A stretch of 26,692 nt of DNA from a bacterium (GTDB lineage: Bacteria > Cyanobacteriota > Vampirovibrionia > Gastranaerophilales > UBA9971), in the NCBI GenBank assembly GCA_037147175.1, contig JBAWVS010000036.1, positions 1-26,692 of the forward strand, in the 5' to 3' direction. The stretch's first letter is position 1. Every line of letters begins with the position of its first letter. Shown one piece after another: positions 5,333 through 11,879 of the stretch. Under the pieces are notes generated by a model. It saw only the letters and a program-made list of their open reading frames with translations. It did no database searches and was not told the origin of the DNA. A program made the position numbers and the translations under genes.

Positions 5333-8109
5333 TGCAAATAAAAAATTCTTCTTTAATAGCTGTTAAACAAAATCGAGAAAAACAGGCTGATTCAAAAATG
5401 CCTTTCAGAACAAGACAAAGCAATCCGATTATTAGTTTTTCTTCCGCCACTTTAAGCAACGAAAAAACATTATCAGCGTTTAAAAAATTTAAAGCTTATT
5501 CTTTGAACAGTATTTTAACCGCTCCGTCAAAAATATCTTTTGGCTCAGCAGACGTATCTGCTGAGCTTGAAAATATTAAATCAGGTTGTAATTTTAATAA
5601 AGATAAAAATACTCTTGAATTTGGACTTCTTTCCAAAAATGCAGGACATATTGAACTCTATATATACAAAAAAGCTTACGGGAAAGAAAATGATTATAAA
5701 GAAGTAGCAAAAATTCAGATGAAAAATCTGAATAATAAATGGGGAGCCTCAGTAAAGAATGATTGTCTTCAAGAAAATGGTATAGATATAAATAAAGATG
5801 CTGTATATTACGGCTATAGAGTGTGGGGAAAAAAGGGTTCAAATTGGGAATATGATAAAAATTGGATTCCCGGAGCTGATACCGGTTTTAAATCTCATGT
5901 AGACGATAAAGGAAATCGTTTTAATCCCAATAAGCTTTTAACTGATCCGGAAGCCACAGAAATAAGCCATGATCCTGTAACTGTAGGAATTAATGAAGAC
6001 GGTTCAAAATACAAAACAGGAATAAATGCTTATAAAATAGATACAGCAACTTTTGCACCTAAATCAATATTTATAATGCCAAAAGAAGAAAATTCATTAG
6101 AGCTTGCCCAAAGACCTTCACGTCCTTTATCAAGCGATGTCATTTATGAAACACATTTAAAAGGCTTAACAGCAGGTCATACAAAAGAAACTCTTGTAAA
6201 TCTTTATAATTCTTTCATTCCTGAATATAAAAATAAACCGGAAGAGCAGCAAATTAAAGATATGATAGCAAAAATCCAGTCTCCTCCTGAAAAAGGCGGT
6301 TGGGATAAAAAATATGCGGGAACTTATAAAGGTGCCGGATTTATGGCTTTCTACCTTAAACTTTTAGGCACTACCGAGGTTGAATTTTTACCTTTTCAGG
6401 AATTTCAAAATTCTGAAAAAGATAACTTTTGGAAAAACTACTGGGGATACATGACACTTTCTTATAAAGCTCCTGAAAGAAATTACGCTTATGACAAAAC
6501 TCCGGGCGGACCTACACGGGAAGTTAAAGAGATGGTAAATGAATTTCATAAACAAGACTTAAAAGTATGTATGGATGTTGTCTATAATCATACCGCAGAA
6601 AGTGAAAGCGATATTGCCAGAACCAAAAATTCTGTTGATGAACGGCAATTATTCAATTTAAGAGGGATTGATAATACTTCTTACTATCAAACAACTCCCG
6701 ACAAAAAACAATATTTTGATACCAACGGTTGTGGTGCAAACCTCAATGCAGCTAATCCTATAGCTCAACAATTAGTTATTGACTCTCTGAAATACTGGAA
6801 AGATCAGATTAAAGTTGATAGTTTCAGGTTTGATCTTGCTACTATTTTAGGCAATACGAGAGCTGACGATTCAAAAGGCGGAAAATACGGATTTTATTTT
6901 GACCCTAAACACAAAGATAGTCTTCTGCATAAAATTGAAACACAGGTAGGAGTCAGATCTGAAGAAAATATTCAGGGTGTTGATTTTATAGCAGAGCCAT
7001 GGGGTTTTGGAGAACAGAGAGCCGAAAACAAGGAAAATACTTTTCAGGTCGGAAACTTTTCACCTAATTATGCTGAATGGAATGGTCTGGTTCGCGATGA
7101 TTTGAGAAAATCTATTAACAAACCTGAAGAGGTATCGTTGTTGAATTTAATAAAAACCTTTGCGGGTTCCTCGGAAACATTTAAATATAATAAACCAAGA
7201 AGCGTTAATTTTATTGACTGTCATGACGGGTATACAATGCATGATCTTTTTGCCTATAACAATAAAAGGACGATAGAACAATGCTCTGAAGGCGGAAATG
7301 ATTATAATATTTCTTGGGATCAAGGAGGAGATGTAAATCATAGAAAGCAGGCTATAAGAACAGCGCAGGTATTGCTTTCTATTTCTGCGGGGACTCCGAT
7401 GATTCAGGGTGGAGATGAAAGATATAGAACCACTCTGGGTAATAACAATGCTTGGAATCTTGACAGTTCTCTTAATTACATAGACTGGGGAAATCCTGCT
7501 CATCAAGCTGACATTAATAAATTAAGAAAAGCCGGCAAATTAAAATATACGGATTTTCTTGAAAACAGAGATGAAGATAAAACATATCAAATGAACGAAC
7601 AAGAAAAACAGGAATTAACTAGATTTACAAGCAGGTTATTTAATTTCAGGAAAAATCATCCTGCTTTAAGGCCGGCAATATATTATACAGAAAAAGACCT
7701 TAACGGTAAAAACGGTAAAAATATAAACTGGCTTGACGGAGATGCAAAAGAAATAAATGGAGCAGATACTTACGGAAAAGAATACTTAAATAGTCCTAAT
7801 AATGCAGTCATTGCCTATAAAGTAGATTCAACAGAATTTAAAGATCCTGTTACTTTAAAAACAGATCCTGCTACTTCTATATATGTCGCATATAATAAAG
7901 GATTTGGTGCTTTTAATCTAACATTGCCAGAACATCAACTTCCAAACAAACAATGGTTTCTTGTAGCAGACACTTCCTCCAATCCTAATAAATTACTCGA
8001 AAATGAAAATATAAAAAAAGAAGGGGAAGAGGTTGCTGTAAAAGGTAATAAAATCACTTGCGATGCAAGAAGCGCACTTATATTTATCGAAAAGGATAAA
8101 GTAAATTAA
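5332..8109 (+). CDS. GH13 isoamylase/glycogen-debranching-type enzyme
   Basis: Predicted alpha-1,6-glucosidase of the isoamylase/GlgX/TreX group, removing branches from glycogen. The four GH13 regions are visible: region I DVVYNHT (about residue 412), region II DSFRFDLA with the nucleophile Asp near 501, region III FIAEPW with the acid Glu near 555, and region IV FIDCHDG with the Asp near 631. A CBM48-like beta domain covers roughly residues 90-210 before the barrel. The first 75 or so residues are a Ser/Lys-rich, low-complexity extension without a signal peptide, so the enzyme is probably cytoplasmic. At 925 aa it is longer than typical GlgX (650-700 aa), partly through this extension and loop insertions. 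The ATG is the first possible start after an in-frame TGA at 5320-5322; its own ribosome site is weak, and coupling to a leader peptide is possible. Exact substrate preference cannot be read. Confidence 0.9.
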   Translation: MQIKNSSLIAVKQNREKQADSKMPFRTRQSNPIISFSSATLSNEKTLSAFKKFKAYSLNSILTAPSKISFGSADVSAELENIKSGCNFNKDKNTLEFGLLSKNAGHIELYIYKKAYGKENDYKEVAKIQMKNLNNKWGASVKNDCLQENGIDINKDAVYYGYRVWGKKGSNWEYDKNWIPGADTGFKSHVDDKGNRFNPNKLLTDPEATEISHDPVTVGINEDGSKYKTGINAYKIDTATFAPKSIFIMPKEENSLELAQRPSRPLSSDVIYETHLKGLTAGHTKETLVNLYNSFIPEYKNKPEEQQIKDMIAKIQSPPEKGGWDKKYAGTYKGAGFMAFYLKLLGTTEVEFLPFQEFQNSEKDNFWKNYWGYMTLSYKAPERNYAYDKTPGGPTREVKEMVNEFHKQDLKVCMDVVYNHTAESESDIARTKNSVDERQLFNLRGIDNTSYYQTTPDKKQYFDTNGCGANLNAANPIAQQLVIDSLKYWKDQIKVDSFRFDLATILGNTRADDSKGGKYGFYFDPKHKDSLLHKIETQVGVRSEENIQGVDFIAEPWGFGEQRAENKENTFQVGNFSPNYAEWNGLVRDDLRKSINKPEEVSLLNLIKTFAGSSETFKYNKPRSVNFIDCHDGYTMHDLFAYNNKRTIEQCSEGGNDYNISWDQGGDVNHRKQAIRTAQVLLSISAGTPMIQGGDERYRTTLGNNNAWNLDSSLNYIDWGNPAHQADINKLRKAGKLKYTDFLENRDEDKTYQMNEQEKQELTRFTSRLFNFRKNHPALRPAIYYTEKDLNGKNGKNINWLDGDAKEINGADTYGKEYLNSPNNAVIAYKVDSTEFKDPVTLKTDPATSIYVAYNKGFGAFNLTLPEHQLPNKQWFLVADTSSNPNKLLENENIKKEGEEVAVKGNKITCDARSALIFIEKDKVN

Positions 8110-8145
8110 ATCTGTCAGAAAACATTTTTAGCTATTTAAAATTTC

Positions 8146-8175
8146 TTGACAATTATTCTTGATTTGTCATATTAA
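8146..8175 (+). promoter_or_regulatory. Sigma70-type promoter of tRNA-Val
   Basis: A perfect -35 TTGACA (8146-8151) and a -10 TATTAA (8170-8175) are separated by 18 bp. The expected transcript start near 8182 is about 17 bp before the mature tRNA 5' end. Confidence 0.65.
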
Positions 8176-8198
8176 TCTAAGGAAGAACAATATATTAT

Positions 8199-8271
8199 GG
8201 GCAATTGGCGCAGCTGGTAGCGCACTTGATCGACATTCAAGGGGTCGTGGGTTCAAGTCCCTCATTGCCCA
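8199..8271 (+). tRNA. tRNA-Val (anticodon GAC)
   Basis: A full cloverleaf of 73 nt. The acceptor stem pairs GGGCAAT (8199-8205) with ATTGCCC (8264-8270), discriminator A8271. The D stem is GCGC/GCGC, the anticodon stem CTTGA/TCAAG, and the loop TCGACAT puts GAC at 8232-8234. The T stem GTGGG/CCCTC surrounds TTCAAGT. Two oddities: position 33 is C rather than the near-universal U, and the second T-stem pair is U-U. CCA is not encoded. An integrative element sits in the 3' half: the 42 bp from 8230 to 8271 recur at 10851-10892. A protein frame read through this tRNA (starting at 8205) is spurious. Confidence 0.88.
8230..8271 (+). repeat. attL: 42-bp direct repeat in tRNA-Val 3' half
   Basis: Identical for 42 bp to 10851-10892, covering the anticodon loop to the discriminator base. 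Identity stops on both sides (A versus G to the left, A versus C to the right). This is the usual footprint of tyrosine-integrase recombination into a tRNA 3' end, with the intact tRNA kept on this side. Confidence 0.9.
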
Positions 8272-8336
8272 ATCTTTTATTAACAAGGCTTTCGGCTTTT
8301 AGGCAGAAGGCTTTTTTAGTACAAAAAATAGAGAAA

Positions 8337-8356
8337 TTCACCAAATATTCACTAAA
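8337..8356 (+). promoter_or_regulatory. Left integrase arm-type sites (paired)
   Basis: TTCACCAAA (8337-8345) and TTCACTAAA (8348-8356), same direction, 11-bp period. The same pair in the same orientation occurs at the other end of the element (10681-10700). One helical turn of spacing and presence in both arms fit binding sites for the integrase N-terminal domain. They lie between the int stop codon and attL. Confidence 0.65.
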
Positions 8357-8362
8357 TCTTTT

Positions 8363-9424
8363 TTATAACTCATTTATTATAGATTTGCATTTTTGATAAA
8401 TACTCGGCATCAAATGACCGTAGGTGTCTAACGTTATTTTAATTGAAGCATGTCCTATTTGCTGTTGAATATATTTATAATCAACTTCTTTTGCTATCAA
8501 TAATGATACATAAGTATGTCTTAAATCGTGCCATCTGATTTTAGGTATTTCAGCAAAATTTAAGCAATAATTAAAATATCTATTTATCATATTTTTTGAA
8601 TCTTGATAGTTACCTAATTTATTAGGGAATACCAATCTATAATGACTTTTAGGGCATTTATCTCTCCACTCAGTTAAAACATCAACTAAACCTTGTGAAA
8701 TATCTATTGTTCTTGCTGATGTTTTTGTTTTAGGAGTCCCAATAGTTCCTCTATAAAGATTTTCTTTTATTAGAAGTTTTTTATTAGCTAAATCAATACA
8801 ATCCCATGTTAAAGCAAGCAACTCTCCTTGCCTGCAACCTGTATACGTAGCGGTATAAATTAAAGGATAAAAATTAGGAAAGTTTTCTTTTGCAGTAGCT
8901 AATATTGTTTTTATCTGCTCTTCATTCAAAAATCTTTGTTCTGTTATTTCTTCTGATAATTTTTTGATTTTGCTAGCAGGATTATAAAAAATTATGCCGT
9001 TATCTACACCATAGTTTAAAACCCTTTTTATTGTTAAAATAGCATGATTAATACTTCTATTTTTAAGCTCTGATTGCTTATGCTGGCTTATAAATTTACT
9101 TATGATTTCAGGTGTTATATCCCTTACTTTTATTTCATTAAAATATGGAAGAATATAATATTTTAACTGATTTTCATAATTGTTTATTGTTGATTTTTTC
9201 AAATATACTTTGGCATAAAGTTCTATGAAGGAAGCAGCTAAGTCTGTAAACTTGGCTTCTGTATTGGTTAGTTTAATTCCTTTGTCGGCTGTTTCCATTG
9301 CTTTAGCTTCTGCTCTTTGAGCTTCTGACTTAGTCTTAAAACCTTGTTTTTGATGTCTTCTTTTATAAACATCGTAAAAGTCATAGCCCCAAGTCTTTGC
9401 ATCTTTTCTCTTTTTAACAGTCAT
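8363..9424 (-). CDS. Tyrosine recombinase (phage-type integrase)
   Basis: Site-specific recombinase of 353 aa, expected to integrate and excise the element at the tRNA-Val 3' end. Residues 1-50 form a small basic domain with aromatic and KTKSEAQRAE-type helix sequence, like the arm-binding domain of phage integrases. Residues about 58-150 are the SAM-like core-binding domain. The catalytic domain shows the full set: R198 (TGCRQGE), K232 or K234, H299 and R302 (HDLRHT), H325 (IGHAS) and Tyr335 (TLDTYGH). Nothing is missing, so it should be active. The start ATG is 2 nt after the stop of the upstream HTH gene and its GGAGG overlaps that gene's end, so the two are translationally coupled. It is transcribed toward attL and the tRNA, the common orientation. 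Confidence 0.95.
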   Translation of the reverse strand: MTVKKRKDAKTWGYDFYDVYKRRHQKQGFKTKSEAQRAEAKAMETADKGIKLTNTEAKFTDLAASFIELYAKVYLKKSTINNYENQLKYYILPYFNEIKVRDITPEIISKFISQHKQSELKNRSINHAILTIKRVLNYGVDNGIIFYNPASKIKKLSEEITEQRFLNEEQIKTILATAKENFPNFYPLIYTATYTGCRQGELLALTWDCIDLANKKLLIKENLYRGTIGTPKTKTSARTIDISQGLVDVLTEWRDKCPKSHYRLVFPNKLGNYQDSKNMINRYFNYCLNFAEIPKIRWHDLRHTYVSLLIAKEVDYKYIQQQIGHASIKITLDTYGHLMPSIYQKCKSIINEL

Positions 9425-9426
9425 TT

Positions 9427-9606
9427 TTAACCCTCCACAACAATTCTAGACTTTTCTATCCAATCAATTATTTCTTGTTCAGAAAACCTTAAAGCCCCTC
9501 CTATCTTCATATGAGGGATTTTTTTGTTGTAAACCCACGTATAAATTGTGTTTAAAGATACATTTATTATTTCAGCAATTTCTGCTGGTTTTAGTAATTT
9601 GTTCAT
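9427..9606 (-). CDS. Excisionase-like small HTH protein (59 aa)
   Basis: A short gene of the helix-turn-helix HTH_17 / MerR-like excisionase family. It begins MNKLLKPAEIAEIINVSLNT, giving a winged-helix signature: a LLKPAEIAEI helix, the NVSLNTIYTWV recognition helix, then the IPHMKIGGALRFSEQEI wing with a C-terminal IIDWIEK helix. The usual arrangement is identical: K-I-G-x-x-x-R-F, then a D-W-I motif. The ATG has a strong AAGGAG 7 nt upstream. It lies immediately before int, sharing an mRNA. The likely job is directing excision by binding the arms, and it may also control int expression. The family is recognised from the pattern; the excisionase role is inferred from position. Confidence 0.85.
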   Translation of the reverse strand: MNKLLKPAEIAEIINVSLNTIYTWVYNKKIPHMKIGGALRFSEQEIIDWIEKSRIVVEG

Positions 9607-9659
9607 GTTGTCTCCTTTTTCTAAAATATTTTTATTAATTTTTGAAATAACAATGCCGC

Positions 9660-9700
9660 ATATATCCGTTTAATAGATGTCACCTATTAAACGGATATAT
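9660..9700. promoter_or_regulatory. 17-bp perfect inverted repeat before xis
   Basis: ATATATCCGTTTAATAG at 9660-9676 is repeated inverted at 9684-9700 around a 7-nt spacer (ATGTCAC). It lies between the end of the helicase remnant and the excisionase start. There is no U-run on the minus strand after it, so it is a poor terminator. It could be a repressor operator or a replication or recombination structure. Confidence 0.6.
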
Positions 9701-9709
9701 TATTTGATA

Positions 9710-10681
9710 TTATTTATGAAACTTAATTGATGATGCTGAATTCGACATTTTTGAATATTCTAATGCGTATAGTATGCTTTCAGATTCTATTGAATTTGTA
9801 ATATCAAGAATCGTAGAGCTTGCATCTTTATTGCCTTTTCTATTTTTATAATATTTTGTTGTTCTTTCAATAAAATAAGGACTCGCTTTTAAGTCATACG
9901 GAAACATTTTTTCATCTATTCTTAAAGAAAAATCAACGTTTGAAGCGTATGTGTTATAAATTTGTAAGCATATTTGAGTATCAATAGTTAAAATGCAGCG
10001 TTCCTCAGATTGTTCAATCATAAAATGCTCGTTTTGGTTCAAAATTCTTTTTTGAATTAGAGTTGGGAATGCTATTAAAAATTTATTAACTGAAGTCTGC
10101 ATTTTTTTGAAAAATGACTTATACCACTCACAATATTCACAAAACAAGGGATCTCTATTGGGTATTTTGTATCCCGAAATCATTTCTAAAATTGCTATTC
10201 CTGTTAGAGCTATTGCTGTATTATTTGATTCTCTATCTTTATTCGCCCAAATGCCCGATTTAATAATTTTATTTTCAGCGTCATCTACAAGACGGATAAT
10301 TTGCTCTAATGGGATTTTAAATACCTCAGCAAGTACTCTTGAAAGCTTTAGATTATTTACAAAACTACTATCAATAGCATTTGTATTAATTCCGTTTTCT
10401 GGAAAATATAGAGGTAAAAGTCTATTAAAAACTTTGTCTTTCATTATTGGCATATAGTTTGAAGAATAAATAGCAGAAGTAGAAAAGTACATATTGTTGT
10501 ATTTTTTACCTGATTCAAGTTTTTTTCTGACTCCGCCTTCACTCATTGCTACAAGATAATTTTCAAATGTATTTGACTGAGATTGAAAATAATCATAATC
10601 ATTAATACACTGAGGAATCCCGTTATTCTCACTACAACTTAACCCAATCGCATTATCTGTAATATAAATTAATAAGTTGGT
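9710..10681 (-). pseudogene. 5'-truncated phage/plasmid helicase-like protein remnant
   Basis: The frame from the first ATG (10546) would give 278 aa, but the same frame is open for 45 more codons to a TGA at 10682-10684 with no ATG, GTG or TTG. That extra part reads like the core of an AAA-type ATPase (LLIYITDN, Walker-B-like). It is followed by EGGVRKKL, a sensor-1-like SAIYSSNYMP and an arginine-containing FNRLLPLYFP, the order seen in SF3/D5-like and DUF927/DUF3987-like primase-helicases of phages and plasmids. The Walker A half is missing. The break coincides with the right arm sites of the element, so a deletion joined the arm to mid-gene. An AUU start preceded by GGTGA is possible but would still give an ATPase without a P-loop. 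Family assignment is by motif pattern only. Confidence 0.6.
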
Positions 10682-10700
10682 TCACCAAATGTTCACCAAA
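10681..10700 (+). promoter_or_regulatory. Right integrase arm-type sites (paired)
   Basis: Two TTCACCAAA copies (10681-10689 and 10692-10700) in direct orientation with an 11-bp period, matching the pair at 8337-8356. They lie about 150 bp inside attR, and the first includes the stop that closes the truncated helicase frame. Confidence 0.65.
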
Positions 10701-10850
10701 ATTTTAAAAAAAAGAAAAGAATATAAGAAAAAATTTATGAATTTATTTATAAATTTATTATGAAATAAGTGTTATAATGACTGAGTTTCAGTGGTATTTT
10801 ATAAAAGTTTGTATAAAATAAAAAAACTTATCTAAATTGAGTTTGGACTG
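10701..10850. other. Right arm of the integrative element, no gene seen
   Basis: About 150 bp of very AT-rich sequence between the paired arm sites and attR. It has A-runs and several short AATTTAT repeats around 10735-10760. No open frame with a ribosome site was found. It probably supplies bending and binding sites for the recombination complex. Confidence 0.5.
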
Positions 10851-10892
10851 TCGACATTCAAGGGGTCGTGGGTTCAAGTCCCTCATTGCCCA
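10851..10892 (+). repeat. attR: 42-bp direct repeat of tRNA-Val 3' half
   Basis: Exact copy of 8230-8271. Here the tRNA-like end is followed by CCA (10893-10895 give CCA with the preceding discriminator A), whereas the copy in the intact tRNA gene is not. This end is therefore the displaced 3' end of the gene as it was before integration. Confidence 0.9.
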
Positions 10893-11034
10893 CCATTTCT
10901 TTTTATAACAAGGGTTTTCAGTCTTTCCGTAAATTGTATAAATTAGTGTTTTCCGTAATATTTCCGTAATGACAAAATACTAATTCTATGATTTAAGCAT
11001 TTATAACTTGATTAAAATACTAATAATCATTCAA
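10893..11034. other. Flank outside attR with a second arm-like repeat doublet
   Basis: No gene seen. TTCCGTAA occurs at 10925-10932, 10951-10958 and 10962-10969; the last two are in direct orientation with an 11-bp period, as in the element's arm sites but with a different sequence. The first 30 bp after attR also resemble the first 30 bp after attL (TCTTTTxxTAACAAGG). The region looks like the left arm of a related older element at the same tRNA. Confidence 0.5.
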
Positions 11035-11094
11035 GGCTTAAGAGATGAGATCGTTTAACGCTCTCATCTCTTAAATTTATGAAGTTCTTAAGCC
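11035..11094 (-). terminator. Nested hairpin after the 47-aa Lys/Glu-rich gene
   Basis: TTAAGAGATGAGA (11038-11050) pairs perfectly with 11062-11074, a 13-bp stem with an 11-nt loop. An alternative outer stem pairs GGCTTAAGA (11035-11043) with TCTTAAGCC (11086-11094). It begins 3 bp after the stop of the minus-strand gene. No strong U-run follows, so the terminator role is likely from position but not certain. Confidence 0.5.
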
Positions 11095-11096
11095 TG

Positions 11097-11240
11097 TTAA
11101 GAAGCTTTTTTCATATGCTCAGCATGTTTTTTTGCTTCTTTTTTTAAATCTTTGTTTTCTAAATGTTCTTCTTTTTTTATATGTTCATTGCGTTTTTCTG
11201 CTTCTTTTTCCATTTCTTTAGCTTTTCTTTTTTCGTCCAT
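11097..11240 (-). CDS. Small Lys/Glu/His-rich helical protein (47 aa)
   Basis: An open frame of 47 codons with an AAGGAG Shine-Dalgarno 8 nt before its ATG. Nearly every residue is Lys, Glu, Arg, His or Ala, with KKEA and EH(M/L)K-type repetition (AEKRNEHIKKEEH, then KKHAEHMKKAS). It should form one amphipathic charged helix or coiled coil and has no hydrophobic core. No family is recognised. It is followed by a hairpin and preceded by the DUF5670-like membrane peptide in the same direction, so a shared stress-type mRNA is plausible. Confidence 0.6.
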   Translation of the reverse strand: MDEKRKAKEMEKEAEKRNEHIKKEEHLENKDLKKEAKKHAEHMKKAS

Positions 11241-11283
11241 TATTTTTCTCCTTTTTGTTAATTTTTATTATGTGCATGAAGGA

Positions 11284-11427
11284 CTAGACTCTTTTGATTA
11301 GTCTAATCACCAGAATTATTAAAGCAATAACCAGAATTATATGAATTAAGCCGCCGGCGATATGAAATAAAAAGCCTCCCAGCCAGAATATTATAAGAAG
11401 AAGTATGATTAAATCTAATAATCCCAT
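11284..11427 (-). CDS. Small membrane protein, lmo0937/DUF5670-like (47 aa)
   Basis: A 47-residue peptide with an ATG preceded by CAGGAG. Two hydrophobic segments (about residues 3-20 and 26-42) are separated by a short turn with HIAGG and LIHI, ending in a basic tail IRLIKRV. The order W-L-G-G-F, a Gly-Gly turn, HIILVIA and a hydrophobic-basic end is the pattern of the lmo0937 family of tiny membrane proteins. These often travel with general-stress genes, but their function is not known. It lies in the same direction as its DUF2795-like and Lys/Glu-rich neighbours. Confidence 0.75.
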   Translation of the reverse strand: MGLLDLIILLLIIFWLGGFLFHIAGGLIHIILVIALIILVIRLIKRV

Positions 11428-11450
11428 TATTTAAACTCCTGTAGGTTTAA

Positions 11451-11678
11451 TTATTTAAGAGATTTCTCTACCTCTACAGGTGAATTAAATGTACCTTTTT
11501 CAACATAATCTAATACATCTTTCAACTTCATTGTTTCACCTTTTTCAATTTCAACCACACAGTTACCGTATCTTCTTACAAGTTGATTTTTTGAGATTGG
11601 AAAATCTACGTCTTTCAGACATTCAGCAATTGCTGCAGCACCATAAACATGTTTGGATTTTGGTACACGTTTTCTCAT
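11451..11678 (-). CDS. DUF2795-like small protein (75 aa)
   Basis: A 75-aa basic protein. The AIAECLKDVDFPISKNQLV segment followed by a stretch ending in LDYVEKGTFNSPVEVEKSL fits the DUF2795 layout (an FP-x3-x-x-L motif, then a helix and a 'F-x-S-P-x-x-V' end). Its function in other bacteria is unknown. The ATG has GGAG at 7 nt. It is the first of three small genes pointing left. A palindrome ATCATG-N5-CATGAT (11730-11746) lies upstream and could be a regulator site. Confidence 0.7.
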   Translation of the reverse strand: MRKRVPKSKHVYGAAAIAECLKDVDFPISKNQLVRRYGNCVVEIEKGETMKLKDVLDYVEKGTFNSPVEVEKSLK

Positions 11679-11729
11679 TATATTTCTCCATATTTAATTA
11701 ATTATCAAATTTAATATTTTTTATAACTA

Positions 11730-11746
11730 ATCATGTTAATCATGAT
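11730..11746. promoter_or_regulatory. Palindrome ATCATG-N5-CATGAT upstream of the DUF2795-like gene
   Basis: Perfect 6-bp half sites separated by TTAAT, 52 bp upstream of the DUF2795-like start codon. Size and spacing suit a dimeric repressor or activator. No particular regulator is implied. Confidence 0.35.
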
Positions 11747-11879
11747 ATTGTTTTTTTATGAAAAAGCATTGTTCAAACAGGCAATTTCTGTCAGGAAGGA
11801 AAATTTTAAAAGTTAATTAAGAACCACATTATTGACGCATACTTAATTTATAAATTTTTGTTTTTAACAAGACAATCTT

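Larger units (their letters stand above)
8230..10892. mobile_element. Minimal tRNA-Val integrative element (about 2.66 kb)
   Basis: Bounded by the 42-bp tRNA-derived repeats. From left to right it holds a left arm with two TTCACCAAA-like sites, a tyrosine integrase, an excisionase-like HTH gene, a 17-bp inverted repeat, a 5'-truncated helicase-like gene (all on the minus strand) and a right arm with two more TTCACCAAA sites. No intact replication, packaging or cargo gene remains, so it looks like the deletion remnant of a prophage, satellite or integrative plasmid. Integration and excision genes appear intact. Confidence 0.85.

Noticed and set aside
8279-8325. AAGGCTTTCGGCTTTT...AAGGCTTTTTT as terminator after tRNA-Val
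   Set aside because: The GGC-containing segments are direct, not inverted, so no stable stem forms despite the T-run.
8205-8396. 63-aa frame beginning MAQLVAHL
   Set aside because: It reads through the tRNA-Val gene and is a classic translated-tRNA artefact.
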